From positions 8,967,606-9,031,605 of the forward strand of contig NW_024037064.1 of the NCBI RefSeq assembly GCF_015706575.1: a DNA stretch of 64,000 nucleotides, given 5' to 3'. The DNA is from Patiria miniata. Lineage: Eukaryota; Echinodermata; Asteroidea; Valvatida; Asterinidae. Position numbers and translations under genes: made by a program. Under the pieces are notes generated by a model. The model did no database searches. It was not told the DNA's origin and saw only the letters and a program-made list of their open reading frames with translations. Shown one piece after another: positions 1 to 13,767 of this stretch. Position 1 is the stretch's first letter; the number at the start of each line of letters is the position of its first letter.

Positions 1-960
1 CTATATGAATAAAACCAATATTCCTCGTTATAGCATCATTGGGCTATAAAATGTGCTATATGTGTTTATAGCTCCATGGTTATAGCAAGCTTGCTTTTTG
101 TTTTAATCTTCATTGCGTGTTATTCAGGGCCCCTCCCCACTCTTGCATTCATTTCGAATAGGGAGCGACCTGTGTCTCCCCCCGCCCCCATAAAAAAATC
201 TAGTCAATTTTGCTACCAGAAGTCTTGCCCTTAGTCCGATGTTTATTTGATGGTTTTGGTAACTATCCCTAAACTCAATCTCCGTTGAAAACAGCTGAAG
301 TTGCGATGGAAATTAACACAGTGTATGAATACCAGTTTGCAACACGTATACGAAGCAGCATGCTGTAGTGTAGCAGAAATTTCTGGAACAATAATCTTAA
401 TTAGAGGCTTCATGAAACTACCAGCAGAAAAAAAAGAAACGATGTCACACTTGTTGATAATTTTGCTGATGACATCTCTGTCAGTGTTTGCATGTAAGGC
501 GAAGAACATTCCAGAAAATTTGCAAGCCACGGCGTTCATTTCTATCGCGGATGAATTTTCATAGTTCAGTCCTCAGTGCAAACGACTATTCTTGCCAGTT
601 AATAATGAAGTCATAACGAAAGAAAGATGTTGTATTGGCAATTTGCCAATCTGTTCACTATCTCAAAATACAATGGTTCTACTGCAACGGCAGTGTCATC
701 AGTAAAAAAATTTTCATCAAAATGTGCATGCTTGGCAATTTTATTGTTGATTGTCAGCTGGCAAATATTGATTTGCAATAATTTCAAAATAGCCCACCAT
801 ATTGCTGGGTGAGCATTTTTTGTCTTCTGTTGATTGAGGTCGATGTTTTCTGTAAACAGAATTATTGCTTAATAAGCAACAATTTTTATTTTTTTTTACC
901 CACCCTTGAATAAATATCCATGGGGTGCAATGCATAAAACATTGTGTCTAAGGCTAACAT
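1..960. other. No gene recognised; AT-rich sequence
   Basis: No conserved domain, splice-bounded exon or repeat structure was recognised here. The longest open frames are under 100 codons, overlap on both strands and have no family resemblance. A C-rich patch lies near 127-190. Confidence 0.5.
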
Positions 961-1015
961 TTAATCCTAAAGGGGCCGGGTTATTTTGACCATCTCACAG
1001 TGGTCCCCCTCAGAT
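961..1015 (+). mobile_element. 5' end of a TTAA-type MITE (partial)
   Basis: A TTAA is followed by the end sequence CTAAAGGGGCCGGGTTATTT, which continues into a GACCATCTC motif. This closely matches the left end of the complete element at 9231-9586. The matching right terminus (CCGGCCCCTTTAGGG) was not found nearby, so this is a fragment or one end of a diverged copy. Assignment rests on the terminal match only. Confidence 0.55.
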
Positions 1016-2735
1016 CTCGGTCATCGAATGACGAAAAATTATGAAACTCGGTACATGCATGGAACAACTTAACATGAACATACCCAAGAAATTGCAATGC
1101 TAGAGATTAAATTGATTGTTACCATTTTGCTTTACTTCAGCGTATGGAGTACTAGGCTTGAAAATTGGGTGATGTAATATCAATTAATTCTCTTCATGCA
1201 CCATTGTATGGAAGAAAACTATGGGCAAGCTTTATATAGATCAATTAATTGATTAATCATTGTTTGATAAATTTGCTACTTTTCTTTCCTTGTGTTGGAA
1301 CAAGTATGAATTGTTTCATTAACAGTCACAATAAAAGTGCAGTACAAACACTAAATGGCGGATATATAACATTTATATGTGTATCTATATAGCGGGGGAA
1401 ATTGTTGACGAGTTGCGCAAGGTTGAGTTACCGATTGCGGGGAAAACCCAACGACGCTATTGTGACCTTTAAACTGTCACAGTAAAAATCTCGCGTTGCC
1501 GCAAGCGTGTGAACCCAATCACAGAAAAGTTCCGTGAATTGAAGGTATAGAGTATATCATTTGCAGCTATCCAACAAGTAACCGACGACGGCCGTCGCGG
1601 CTTCAGGAAACCTGGCCGGGAAAAGCAATTGAAAACTCCTGCTGGGAGCATTTACCTAAATAAAAATATCTGTTTCATTTGAAGCATTACTTTGTACTGC
1701 AGCTCAGTGTATAGGATATTCAACATTTTAAAAAAATGAGATTTGAGGTGTTTGGGGATGCTCAAAACAATTTTGACAAAACTTCGATTAAAAAAATTAA
1801 TATTACATTTTTAAACAGTGGCTATTCTGAATAGCCCGTAAAAGTATCCGTCTTTAGACTTTTAGCACTTAAATTACTTCAAACGACACAAAAAATGCAC
1901 AAATGACAAATGCTATATATCCTATACCTTTAAGCTAAGCGGAATATTTTAGCACGCGCTACACTGCTTTTATAATTGGTATTCAGTTTGGTGGCTTATT
2001 GAGATTTATTTAGGGAACACTTCCTCCTCCGATCCTTGTGCTTTGGCTGTAATTGGCACATTGCCAACTATGTTCAACACTGCTCGGTGGAATGACCCTG
2101 AACCCCAAAAGTCATGTCATTTCGCGTATTCAATCTAGAGCTAAAAAAAACAAAAGCTCAATGAAATACACTACATGCCTATTATGTACTCAGTTTGTAT
2201 ATTTTGAGGAAGTTCCCCTACAACGTTATAGTCTAGCATAAAACTTTCGCCAATTTAGCCTACATAATTATTTGTCCAGTATTTACGAATAAAAAAACTG
2301 ATCTCATATAATAATAATAATAATTTATTAATTTGTAGTGCGCAAATTCAATTTAAAATATGGTCAAATGCACAATACAGTCATAAAAAAAAAATAATAA
2401 ATCAATAAACGGACTTATACGCAAAATTGATATAAACAAACAAAGCAAAAACCCTTTGCGATTTTAATCTGCGCTTGTCCGAGAATTTATTAAAATAATT
2501 GTCAACACGCCACTCACAAGGCGAACAAGTCACGTTTCCCGTGCACGGTGCGCGACACCTCACACCACGAGAGGGCGCTATTAAATCAAATCAGGTAAAA
2601 CGAAATTCCCTTGGTCTCGTCACTGCACATAATATGTACACGTATACGTGTATTCGTGTGATTTTGTTTTTTACATGAATAGTGGAACAAACCTGTTGAC
2701 AAGACCAATTTTTTTCATAGAGGAACACCCCCCCC
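1016..2735. other. No gene recognised
   Basis: AT-rich sequence with a short ATA/AAT microsatellite near 2307-2326. No coding signal was found that I can support. Confidence 0.5.
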
Positions 2736-2737
2736 CC

Positions 2738-4880
2738 GTGTTGTTCTGGAGTTATCGTCTCCACAAAGAGTGCTTTATTTTTGTTCCATTAAAAAAGACT
2801 CAGATACGGGAATTCGAATTGAATTTTCGGCGATAACGGTACACTGTATTTCCTTAATTCATATTAAATTTATTCTTTAATGGTTCCCGTTGATTTTCAA
2901 ACCATTTGTTTCCTACATCAGAAACAATAATTAAACGAAGTTTCAATTCAGTGCACTGTGTTGTTCTTGAGTTATCGTCTCCACAAAGAGTGCTTTATTT
3001 TGTTCCATTAAAAGTGACTCGAATTCGATCTGATGAAAGTTTCGTGATTAGTAGCCTAGATTCCTTAAATCATATTAAATTTATTTTTTAATGGTTCCCG
3101 TCGATTTTCAAACCATTTGATTCTTATCTCCTAAACAATTATTAAACGAAATTCCAATTCAGTGCACTGTGTTGTTCTAGAGTTATCGTCTCCACAAAGA
3201 GTGCATTATTTTTGTTCCATTAAAGTGACTAGAATTCGTATTGATTTTTTTCGCGATAAGTACACTGTATTTCCTTAAACCATATTAAATTTATTCTTTA
3301 ATTGTCCCCGTCGATTTTCAAACCATTTGATTCCTATATTCCAAACAATTGTTGAACGAAATATCAATTCAGTGCATTGTGTTGTTCTTGAGTTATCGTC
3401 TCCAAAAAGAGTGCTTTATTCTTGTTCCATTAAAAGTGACTCGAATTCGAATGGAATTTTTTGCGATTAGTACACTGTATTTCCTTAAACCATATTAAAT
3501 GTATTGTTTAATGGTTCCCGTCGATTTTCAAACCATTTGATTCCTATATCCCAAACAGTTATTGAACGAAAATTCAATTCGGTGCACTGTGTTGTTCTGG
3601 AGTTATCTCGTCTCCACAATGTCCATCACTTCATGCCAACTTCGTTTGGGCAGATCTTATCCACGTTGACAGAAGTCTTTGCGGTGTGGTGATCAGTATT
3701 TGTGTAGCGCGCCCTCTGTTGAAAGAATTTGATGTTGGTAAATTGTACGGCAGTGCTCTTACACATTGTCGTTTTTGTTTTTGTTGTATTGATTTTTGTC
3801 CTCAACGGTTTCTGTCGAATTTCAAATATATTGTCTCGTATATCACAGTCTGACGCAATTTCAAATCAGTGCAGTTTGCTTTCCTGGAGTTATCGTCTCC
3901 ACAAAGTGGGCTTTGTTTTTGTTCCATTAAAAGTGACTCCGGGAATTCGAATTGAATTTTTTGCGATTAGGACACTGTATTTCCTTAAATCATATCAAAT
4001 ATATTCTTCAATGGTCCCGTCGATTTTCAAACCATTTGTGTTCTATATCCCAATTAATTTTTGAACGAAATTTCAATTCAGTGCACTGTGTTGTTCTTGA
4101 GTTATCGTCTCCACAAAGAGTGCTTTATTTTTGTTCCATTAAAGATGACTCGAATTCGAGTTGAATTTTTCGCGATTAGTACACTGTATTTCCTTAAACC
4201 ATATTACATTTATTCTTTAATGGTTCCCGTCGATTTTCAAACCATTTGATTCCTATATCCCAAACAGTTATTGAACGAAATTTCAATTCAGTGCACTGTT
4301 GTTCTTGAGTTATCGTCTGCACAATGTCCATCACTTGTGCCAACTTCGTTTGGGCAGATCGTATCCACGTTGACAGAAGTCGTTGCGGTATGGTGACCAG
4401 TATTTGTGTAGCGCTTCTGTTGTACGAATTTGATGTTGGTAAAATGTACGGTAGTGCTCTTACACATTGTCGTTTTTGTTTCTGTTGTATTAATTGTTGT
4501 CTTCGGCAGTTTCTGTCGAATTGCAAATATATTGTCTCGTATATCACAGTCAATTAGAGAACGCAATTTCAAATCGGTGCAGTTTGCTTTTCTGGAGTTA
4601 TCATCTTCACAAAGTGGGCTCTGGTTTTGTTCCATTAAAAAGTGACTCCGGGAATTCGAATTGAATTTTCCGCGATTAGTACACTGTATTTCCTTAAATC
4701 ATATTTAATTTTTTTTTATTAATGGTTCCCGTCGATTTTCAAACCATTAGTGTCCTATATCCCAAACAATTACCGAACGAAGTTTCAATTCAGTGCACTG
4801 TGTTGTTCTTGAGTTATCGTCTCCACAAAGTCGATCACTTCATGCCAACTTCGTTTGGGCAGATCGTATCCAAACACGGC
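2738..4880 (+). repeat. ~210 bp satellite array with longer variant monomers
   Basis: Ten recurrences of a start like GTGTTGTTCTTGAGTTATCG fall near 2738, 2958, 3169, 3379, 3589, 3873, 4088, 4297, 4582 and 4800. Most monomers are 209-220 bp. The ones beginning at 3589 and 4297 are ~285 bp and carry an alternative middle with TCCATCACTT and GCCAACTTCGTTTGGGCAGA. The two long monomers are 708 bp apart, so a three-monomer higher-order unit (~285+215+209) is visible. The last unit begins the same variant middle and is then cut off near 4880. Open frames inside are by-products of the repeat. Confidence 0.85.
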
Positions 4881-7800
4881 AGATACCTGTCTTTTTGACC
4901 GCAGCCCAAAATCTGGAATGAAACTGTCTCAGTAGCATCGCAGCTATCTCCTTGACAAAGGCACAGTCAAATTGATCGTCAACCTCTCATGTGATTGGTT
5001 TGTCATTAATATTATCTTACAGCTGACGGTTGTCTCACACGTCTACATATCATTACGCGAAGAATGATGTACGAACAACACCGATACCTACGTAGCTCCG
5101 CCCATTTTGACGTCATTTTATAGCTATTTTGTTTGTCCTTCGAACTGTAAGTGTCTACGCAACATTTCAGAAATATCGCAGTTGCTTAAAGGTCGTCACG
5201 GGCTGGAATGCGCCCAATTTTTTTAAACGACATGATATTAAACGGAAAGAGTATTTAAAAGTGAAATATAAACGTCCGCACAACCATCCTCTAAAAACCG
5301 GATGTTTTGTGTTATCCTTGCGATAACCATGCGAGAATGAATTTCAAGGGGCCTTGTTCCCCGAAAAATCGAGCTGTTGATGCTAGTTGCGAATCCAGCC
5401 ACACATTGAATTGCATTCTGCGGACATGTAAGAAACAACATTTGTGTATTGGTGATGTGCATATTATGTCTCACACACGATACACTTGGTCGATGTAAAC
5501 TGACAACCGTTTTTTTGTCTTTTCTCCAGAACGGTAAGACATATACGTTTGTTTCCTTCCACCCAGACCTTTGACATAAGATATGTTAACAATCCAAAAC
5601 ATGTTATTGTCGGGGATTTAAGGCCGTAGTCCCCTTAAACGTGTACGCACACTTTAAAAAAAAGAGAGAACGATGGATTTCTTAGTTCATGTGATTCCAT
5701 TTTTGTAACGAGTTGTTGTCGGTAAGCAGGCTCGTTATAATGGAGGTATCCATTCGCACCCAATCAAATAGGCCTATTTGAAGTACATCGTCGCCAAACT
5801 TAAGTACTTTTGCTTCATTTAGCTCATCTTTTAACTTTTATGCAGTGCATGCAATACAATTGCTTTGGGTATAGTGATGTTTTTATTGTTGCTGCGTGCT
5901 ATTGTTAAACCATCAGCATCACGGTACGTCTTACGGTCGCCCAAAAAGTTGATAATTTTCGTATGAACTATCAAGTCGTCTGCGACGACCACTTTCCTTG
6001 CCATTATAGGCCATGCTTGTGCACTTCAGCTAATATCACTTTACATTTTTTTTTTGAACGCTAATGGGGTGTGATCAGTATTGGTGTTCATTGCAAGTGT
6101 GTTGCATTTAAGCTAAGGACGCTGAAACGTAAACGTTTCATTAATGTTCTTTAAAATGGAGAAATTTCTCCGGCTCATTGCGTAGAGGTGTAATTACGAG
6201 CCTTTTAAAAGCAATTTACCTATCGCAGTAGAATCGCATCGATGCATGCAGCTTGTGAATTATTGTCCGACTATAATTCCACGTGGAACGCGGTTGTATG
6301 ACTGTCCCATCTAGTGTTCTCTAGGCTGTAAGGAATTTTTTTTAAAGCCGCTTTGTCGATAATAATAATGATAATAATTGAACCCTTGGTCCATTCGTTT
6401 TTATAAATAAAACTAAAGAAGACCTCCCTCTGAGATACATGCTTCGCACTGCATACGTATAATTCAATTGCTGAGCTAGGATGTTTAAAGACGGAGTTGC
6501 GTGGGGTGCTGAAGTCTAGGAGTCTAGGTTTAGTAGCCATGTAGTTGCGAAGGGCGTTCCGTATCACTTTATTTTGAATAAAACTACATGTACACAGACA
6601 TGTTCACACAGGCGGGCAGAATCTTTGAAAATTAATTACTCCCGTTTAGAAGATCGTATCTTTATGCAACTTTCAGGGTTTGCTTCCCTTATAGTGATCC
6701 AATTATGTGCTAGAAATCGTTGTGATATGTTCATTACTTTTCGTTGAAATAGGAAAAATAGGCCGGGCTATGTGCATATTTCTAAGTTGTAACACTGGTG
6801 TTTGCAATATCTGTCAATCTTTCCAAGCCTCACGATTTTTAGTAAAGTTTCTATCCGTTATATTGTGCGTAGTAAAAATGTGCATAAAAGCCTCCTTCAC
6901 GAATTATCAATTAATACAATTATATCACCCTTTTTGCCGGCTTCCATTGGTCGATACCAAGTAGACCCACGCCAAGTCACGCCAGTGACGCCAATGAATA
7001 TGCTAATATACCCGTCGTTATTGTGCTGCCGGGCCGAAATTTGTCAACCGTAGCGCCTAAGGCACCATGAAATCCATGCACATGGGTTGGGTTGGAAAAA
7101 ATCCTCGTCGAGATTTTCCTTGGAGATAGTTAAAGTTGTCTTCAACAACCGATTAAGCTGAAATTCAGAATATACTTAGATGATACAAGCGTTCAACTAC
7201 TCGTGAAATGACAACTTCAGTAGATTCCTAGAAATTATGATAAATACATATATTTTGGGAAGTTTTCAAACGATTTCTTCCCGACTTGACGGTCAGCTTT
7301 ACCAGTAGCCAGTATTGACAGTATTTCACCGACATTTTTTTGCAGAAATTCATTTTAAAAAATAGTCCTGCCATTTGGGTTTCCTTTTTTTTACTCGCCC
7401 TGTATTGTTAGTAGCCTAATATAGTTGGCACCATTTTCGTTTCTCAAATTGTTTCATGCGGAAACTGAATTTGCGGTGACACAATATGAAAACAATCTCT
7501 TTTATAAAACTCCTTAAAATATTTGTCAGACCATTTGAAGTGTTTAAATGATCACAGACAGTTTAAGAAAATATTGGAAGTATCATATAAAATCAATTTA
7601 GAGACCATTAATGGTATTTTCAAAACTGAAATAGCATCTTTAAATTAAAACCCAACGAAATTACCGTTGCAACCTGGTTCAAAGTGGGATTGTTTTCTTT
7701 ATTTGTGCCATGACGTCAATCCCTATTTTTGGCAAATCCCAACCTCGAATTCTGCCAATAGTCCGATCAAAGTTTAAGTACCGAGATAGTCGAATTATTA

Positions 7801-9226
7801 GTTTACCAATGGAGACCCATTACTTCAACTCCCTGAATATTCACAATGCTGCATGCAGTATGTACAGTGCAGGTCCATAGAATTTCCCATTGCGGTCTGT
7901 ATGCATAAAGTTACATGCGGATTCGCTTGCAACGATTTATAGTGCGTGATCTGACATGGGAAAGCTCACAATAACTCGTGCCCTACACTTTGCTCAAATG
8001 CCAACATTGGATACCTTTGTCACAAGGGGGAAATAATACCCTTAAAGTTACAGCTTATTGCCAAATTTATTCAAACTTTCTTAATTTAATTAAAAACATC
8101 GGATCCGGCGTATTTTACTGCTCTGTTACAGCGTCTAAGTACGTAATCGAATTAGCTTTGCTTAACAACCGGCGCGCTTTGGCTTTAGCAACCACATGAC
8201 TGTTAGGGGTGGGTGGATTAGGCGTTGCATTCAAGGGATTAAAAGACTAAAGGCATGAAGCAATTAATCAAGACTTGCAGTACATACATTATGCAAAATG
8301 TGCTAAATGAAAAAGTTGCGGACATTTTGCTCAACAGCCCTCGCAACAATTATGTGCTTAACACAGTAAATTCGCCGCGAAAACACACACCTATATTCCT
8401 CAGATCGCCCGTTAAAAAATTGTTGATAGATATCTAACCATGTCGCTCAGCATTTGAAAGTATAATCACATTCTTCAAGATGATCACAATTTTAATGTAC
8501 AGCATGTTCGGAACAAATTTAGGGCCTTTTCGAGTTGAAAAATGCTAATAAACACGACAAATCTTGATTTTCTGTGGAGGTTAACACGTTTTCTGGCCGA
8601 TTTCCGCGGGGTCTGGGTAATTAAATCGAACAGCAAAATCGTTTTGTTCATCGCACCGAGCCATTTCGCATGGCAGAATAAACTGTACGAAATGCTCTTT
8701 CCAACATTGTAAGAATTACTTTGATGGGAGGAGGGGAAAGAAGGGCTTTTTCAATCATGGCACTCCTCTCTTTCCAGAGAACATGTGTGGTAATTTCAGT
8801 AGGATCGTACCACACACGAAAGGGGATCTAAAATACAGTCCTTCAATTTATTGTTGTTTGTAACAGAAGTAAACACATTAAACGCAGATTTTTTTTTCGT
8901 TTCTGTACGTCTCTAACCAATGCATTACTTCTACTGAAAGAACTGAATGTCAAAGTACTTTCTAAAATTCAGGCATTAGTAATAGAAACATGCGCCGTTT
9001 TGTGCTAGAATTTGTTGTAACCCCTCTGAGGCACAATGAACGCGTCCGTTGACCCTTAGGGTACCAATACATATTTGTATGCATATCTTTGTACAGAAAG
9101 TATGTTATGCATTCTTTACAGTTTCAGTATTTATGTGGTAATGGTTTGTCCTTGTCACTCAAAACATGAATGGTAAAAATCAACTTATCTTCTGCATAGA
9201 TGATGAAAATATTAATAACAGATATA
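4881..9226. other. No gene recognised (4.3 kb)
   Basis: Mostly unique AT-rich sequence. Isolated perfect TGACGTCA palindromes occur at 5108-5115 and 7711-7718, and a small AATAATAATGATAATAAT tract near 6361. No domain-bearing frame or convincing exon was found. Confidence 0.5.
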
Positions 9227-9230
9227 TTAA

Positions 9231-9586
9231 CCCGAAAGGGGCCGGGTTATTTTGATCATCTCTCAAAAAATTATAGTCAAGAAAATTCATGACTATAGGT
9301 CAAAGGGTTTTGGAATTATGGCTAATTAATTATTCATATGTACGAATGGCAATTCTGCTCTGTGTACACGACGTATATGCGAAAATTTCACGGCGCGTAG
9401 CGCCGGAAAATTTTTCGCTACGCGGCAACCCGTGGTCCGATTTTTATGTTTTTGGTATCAAAAGATGCGCAAAGCTCGAGGCTAAAAAGTCATAACAGCT
9501 CGGGTCGCGAAAAATTTTTTTAAGAGGCTATCGCGGAAAATGTTCAGGGGGGGGGGGCAGATTCCGCCCCCCCGGCCCCTTTAGGG
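9231..9586 (+). mobile_element. piggyBac/Kolobok-like MITE with TTAA target duplication
   Basis: The 356 bp element has inverted ends CCCGAAAGGGGCCGGG and CCGGCCCCTTTAGGG. It is flanked on both sides by TTAA (9227-9230 and 9587-9590). There is no coding capacity; the centre holds an inverted CGGCGC/GCGCCG stem near 9393. TTAA duplications with C-rich ends are known for piggyBac-like and some Kolobok elements; which superfamily applies cannot be decided here. A relative of its left end lies at 961. Confidence 0.8.
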
Positions 9587-9840
9587 TTAAGTATCCTCAG
9601 AGCTTTATATCATGTATATGAATGTTAGACATTTTTGATGAAAACCAACAGAAATATGGCACAAACAAGTCACCAATTTCAATGTATAACAGGAACGGTG
9701 TCCGTGTTACACGTGAAGCTAGGTTTTTCGTCATTTAACAAGAAACCAAAAGTCCAAAATGAAAAATGTAGATCAGCCAGTCCTACAAAGCAGTTAAAGG
9801 TTGTTCAAAACGCTTAGAATAATTCCTAAAGTATAATTTT

Positions 9841-10500
9841 ATCAAATGATGTCACTTGCCCTGCAATGACGTCATCCTTAAGACCCTTCTCAATGCAAAT
9901 TTTGTCATTGTGATTTTGGTTTGAACCAAGTTTAATGTCAATCTGATGAAAGAAAGTGTGCAATTGTGGAAGCAGAATATAATTATAAATATCTAAAAAT
10001 CATAAAAACCAAACGATGACGTCATCGTGACATCACTTTAAACTTTTATATACAAATGTACTAGTACCATTATTTACCTACCCACCAAGTTTCATGACAG
10101 TCAAGACCTTTCCTTATATATATTTTGAAAAATCGCATTTTTATGACGTCATAATGATGTCAGATATTTTTTTTCAAAATTTTGTGCAAATACCTTTTAC
10201 CTAACAGACCAAATACACAAATAATTTTGAATTTTGCATGTTTCGTTCATGAGATATGTCAAAAAGGACAAAAACTTCAAATATTTATATAAAATCTCCG
10301 GATGACGTCATCATGGCGTCACCTAATTGGTTTTTTTACCTATAACACATCCCGGTCTAGCCACATACCAAGTTTCAACCCAATCAGACTTACAGTTTTG
10401 TAGATAGAGGACTTCATAATATGCACGTAAATTTTCAAAAATCAATTAAAAAAATTAGGTGATGACGTCATCATGACGTCATAGTCTTGGCATAATTTTT
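9841..10500. repeat. Dispersed repeat block rich in TGACGTCA
   Basis: Six perfect TGACGTCA palindromes lie at 9867, 10017, 10144, 10303, 10463 and 10474. Near matches such as TGACATCA and TGGCGTCA surround them, embedded in phrases like ACCAAGTTTCA. The spacing is irregular, so this is not a simple tandem array. The 29.3-30.4 kb block has the same character. TGACGTCA is the full CREB/ATF site, but its density here is more likely a property of a repeat family than of one regulatory region. Confidence 0.6.
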
Positions 10501-13500
10501 GTATGAGGGTCTTCCTTGGCTGTAACATTGATGACGATTCCAGATCGCCAGGTTATAGAAATGGTGGCTTGAAAACGTGTACAAATCCAATGGGCTAACA
10601 CATGTACAAAGTTAACGGGCTTTCCCGCTGCAGAAAAATTGCACCTTTATATTTGTAATTTGCCTTTGAACTTAAACATTTTAATGAAAAATTACTTGAT
10701 ATTCTGACCCTTTGGAATATGTTCAATCGAATGACAGCGCGAAAAAAAATACGATTTCTCTTTCCTTCTCATAGTTATTCTCGGCTGAAGTTCAGAACTA
10801 CTCAGTAAGATATCAGTGTTGCATAGGAAAAGACTTGTGGAAAATCCCACTGCAGAAAAACTGCACCTTTGAATACGTAACATAGGGCTTTTCGGCATTA
10901 TGAGTTTTTATTATACGTCCCTGACTATGCGCATGCATGAACATAAAATCTGTCAAAGTTAGCCGAAAATCGGCTTAAACGGTCAACGGGCAAAATTGCG
11001 AAAAGGCCAAGCAGCCCAAGGATCAGCAGTTTTGGTGTGTGCAAAGGTTAAAAAACGGTTATCTTGCATCCTAACAACAATCATGGACCTTAAACAGTAA
11101 CGTTTTAATAATTTGCACAAAAAAAGTTCCCAAGTACAAAGTTCAATTGTCTGAACAAATTATTTTTTTTTTTTAAAGTTGCGTTCGCCGTGGCTCTTCA
11201 TTTTTTGCCGTTAACTCTAACTCCTTGGTGCGTGAAGAAAAACCCATTAAAATTGGAGGATTCAGGACTGTTATGGTCAATACATTTTCAACTTGTACTA
11301 ATTTATCCTTTTAGACGTCACTAATTTGTGACGTCTGCAACCCTCTGAGAATAGGTTTTTGTTTTGGACACAAACAGATGCACTTTGCGAGCAGACTGGC
11401 TTTCGGTCTGTACATTATCATTACTGATTTTTTTGGCGGGAACCAGCCTGCCTCTCGAGAACGGAAGGTTATAGTCTTGCAGCTAATAATTCGAAAATTG
11501 TAAAGTAATCATTCCATAACTACAAATGGGCCGATTCTTCTCTGTCGATGTCACATTCAAAAGTGATTAACCTTTATGTTGCTAGAAACATAGCAATTTG
11601 AAAAAGGAATTTATTTTACAGAATGAAACTCGAAAATAGCACGGGGAACAAACTTTGAGTTTTCCTTTTTAAAGCTATAGCTCGTTTGTTGCACAATGTT
11701 TGAACATCTCTTGGCCTTTAGCATAGCTTGCGCACAGTTTGTTTACTTAAACAGTTTGTTTACTTAAAAAACAAATATAAGCCAATTTGAATAAAATCTG
11801 AAGTCGCAAAGTGTTTCATTCATTAAATAAGTCGTTAGAAACTGTGATGGTTAGAATGATAGCTATAACTTCACTTCCACGCCCTTATTCACCAATGTCC
11901 GGAAGAAGCCATCCGTTGTGTTGATGAAGGTAAGAGTCAGTTGTAAGCTACTTTACTATCCAATACAAACTTTAAGTATCCTGATTTATTAGTTACTCTA
12001 GTCTGAACTTGTGGACAAGTGGACAAGTTATGGCTGTTTATAATTCGCATTTATCGATAGGCCTATGCCAAAAAGTAAAATACTGAAGGGGCCTTTAATG
12101 TGTCGAGTTTTGTATTTTTCGCAACACTCTTTACCTTATTAAGCAACAGCTTTACAAATCTAGCATAACCAAGGCTACTTGCCATTTTCAAGTTTCCCAC
12201 AACTTGTCATGTCACTTTGTAACGACATCGCTTACATGAAATAGCTACATTTTAACGTAGGTCTGTGTCAAAAAAGTGCAGAATACGACTCCAAATGGTC
12301 TTGTAGCTGACCTCCATGGCTAGAAGATGCGCTAGAAAACCATCCGTAACACAGTAATTGTAAGCTCAAGAAATCTACACAACCAATATACCTAAATTCT
12401 TACAAACCACATATTAGGTGATCGGGTACCAGTCGACAACCGTTTTAAAATGGTCTGGGTTGGGTGATGGGTCTCAACCCCCATCACCATTTAGTTTTGT
12501 CTTTGTTCTTATATAGTAAGCCCCAGTGTTAGTTCGGTGATTTGGGCGCAATCAAATCACCGTTTTAAAACTGCTCAAGTTTTTCTTTCTTCTTTCTTTT
12601 TCCGGACAAGTAGTCTCGGCGACTTTTCTTCAAGACGGTTCAAAGCATTAACTTGAAAGTTGGAATTAACATCAATCCTGATGCGTGCATCAGATGTCAA
12701 ATGACAAGCGAGTTCAGTACAGAAAATAACCATTTTCGTTCATTTCAAGCCCATGAACAAAATAAACAATAATGTTCATACTTTGCAACCTGATGGACAA
12801 TACGTCAGTGAACATAATTTGTGTGCACGTGAAGGCGCTTGACCTTTCCTTCCGGGGCTACCGGAATGTCAATGTTAGGTGGTGGTAGATATTGCCTTGG
12901 GGACAACATGTTTGATTCTCGTGCACAAAATCGTCTGACCTTTACCTAACGGATTACCGGAAGAAATGGGATAAATGAACGCAACTTGAAAACAGAAGCA
13001 TTTACAATAGTACTTATTCAGCCTAAAGTCTAGTAAGGGATGTCAACCTAAAAAAAAAAAGCATGGTGACGTCATCACCCGAAAGGGCGTCCCCAGAGTG
13101 CCATATTAAAGAAAGTTATTTGTTTATTTCAATTTTTGAGATTTTTACCAAATTGCATATAGCAGTCTTTGAACAATAACAAATTAATTGCACAGGTTCA
13201 AGATATGATGACGTTTGACGTTAACATACCGGCAGATTTTGTGGGGAGAAAATTACAAGTTTTTGCCTCTTTTAAATCAAAATCTGTCGCTCAGTATATC
13301 CGATACAATTGGCGATCATTGCTGCCGAAAATGGCAGCTACAATATTGACAATGCCCGGGCATTGATGTAAATTTGTGTATGTACATGAGGGTTTTTTTC
13401 CATTCAATAGGGGACGTTGAACAATAGAGGACAATAGGGTCCACAATTCCCAAAGGTCCACAATTGGCGATCGTCCACAAAACATATGGGAGGTCTTCCT

Positions 13501-13767
13501 GAAAAGTTTGTGAACAAACAAAAGAGGGACAATAGAGGGTCCACGACTGAAGGTGTTTACACACTTGCATGTGGGTAGCCCAGCACCGTGTTTAGGGGAT
13601 TTTTTTTTAAGTCGGGCAAATAAGGGCCGAGTTATAGGGACTTGCTGCTGTCCGTCGTAACGACAAGTGTATTTCCCCACAACTACAGAACAGGAATGAG
13701 TTTGCAACCGAGGTTCATTAAGCTCATCCCTCCCCTTAAACCGTGAAGTATTAGGAGTTTACCCCGA
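10501..13767. other. No gene recognised (3.3 kb)
   Basis: Mostly unique sequence. Minor structures are a doubled CTGCAGAAAAA phrase (near 10628 and 10850), a short hairpin GGTGATGGG/CCCATCACC at 12463-12488, and a TGACGTCA at 13067. The region just below 13768 would be the 3' UTR of the minus-strand RING gene; I see no canonical AATAAA close to its stop. Confidence 0.45.

Noticed and set aside
3729..4645. Overlapping 70-119 codon frames in the 3.7-4.6 kb block
   Set aside because: They lie in the ~210 bp satellite and are repeated in shifted form in neighbouring monomers.
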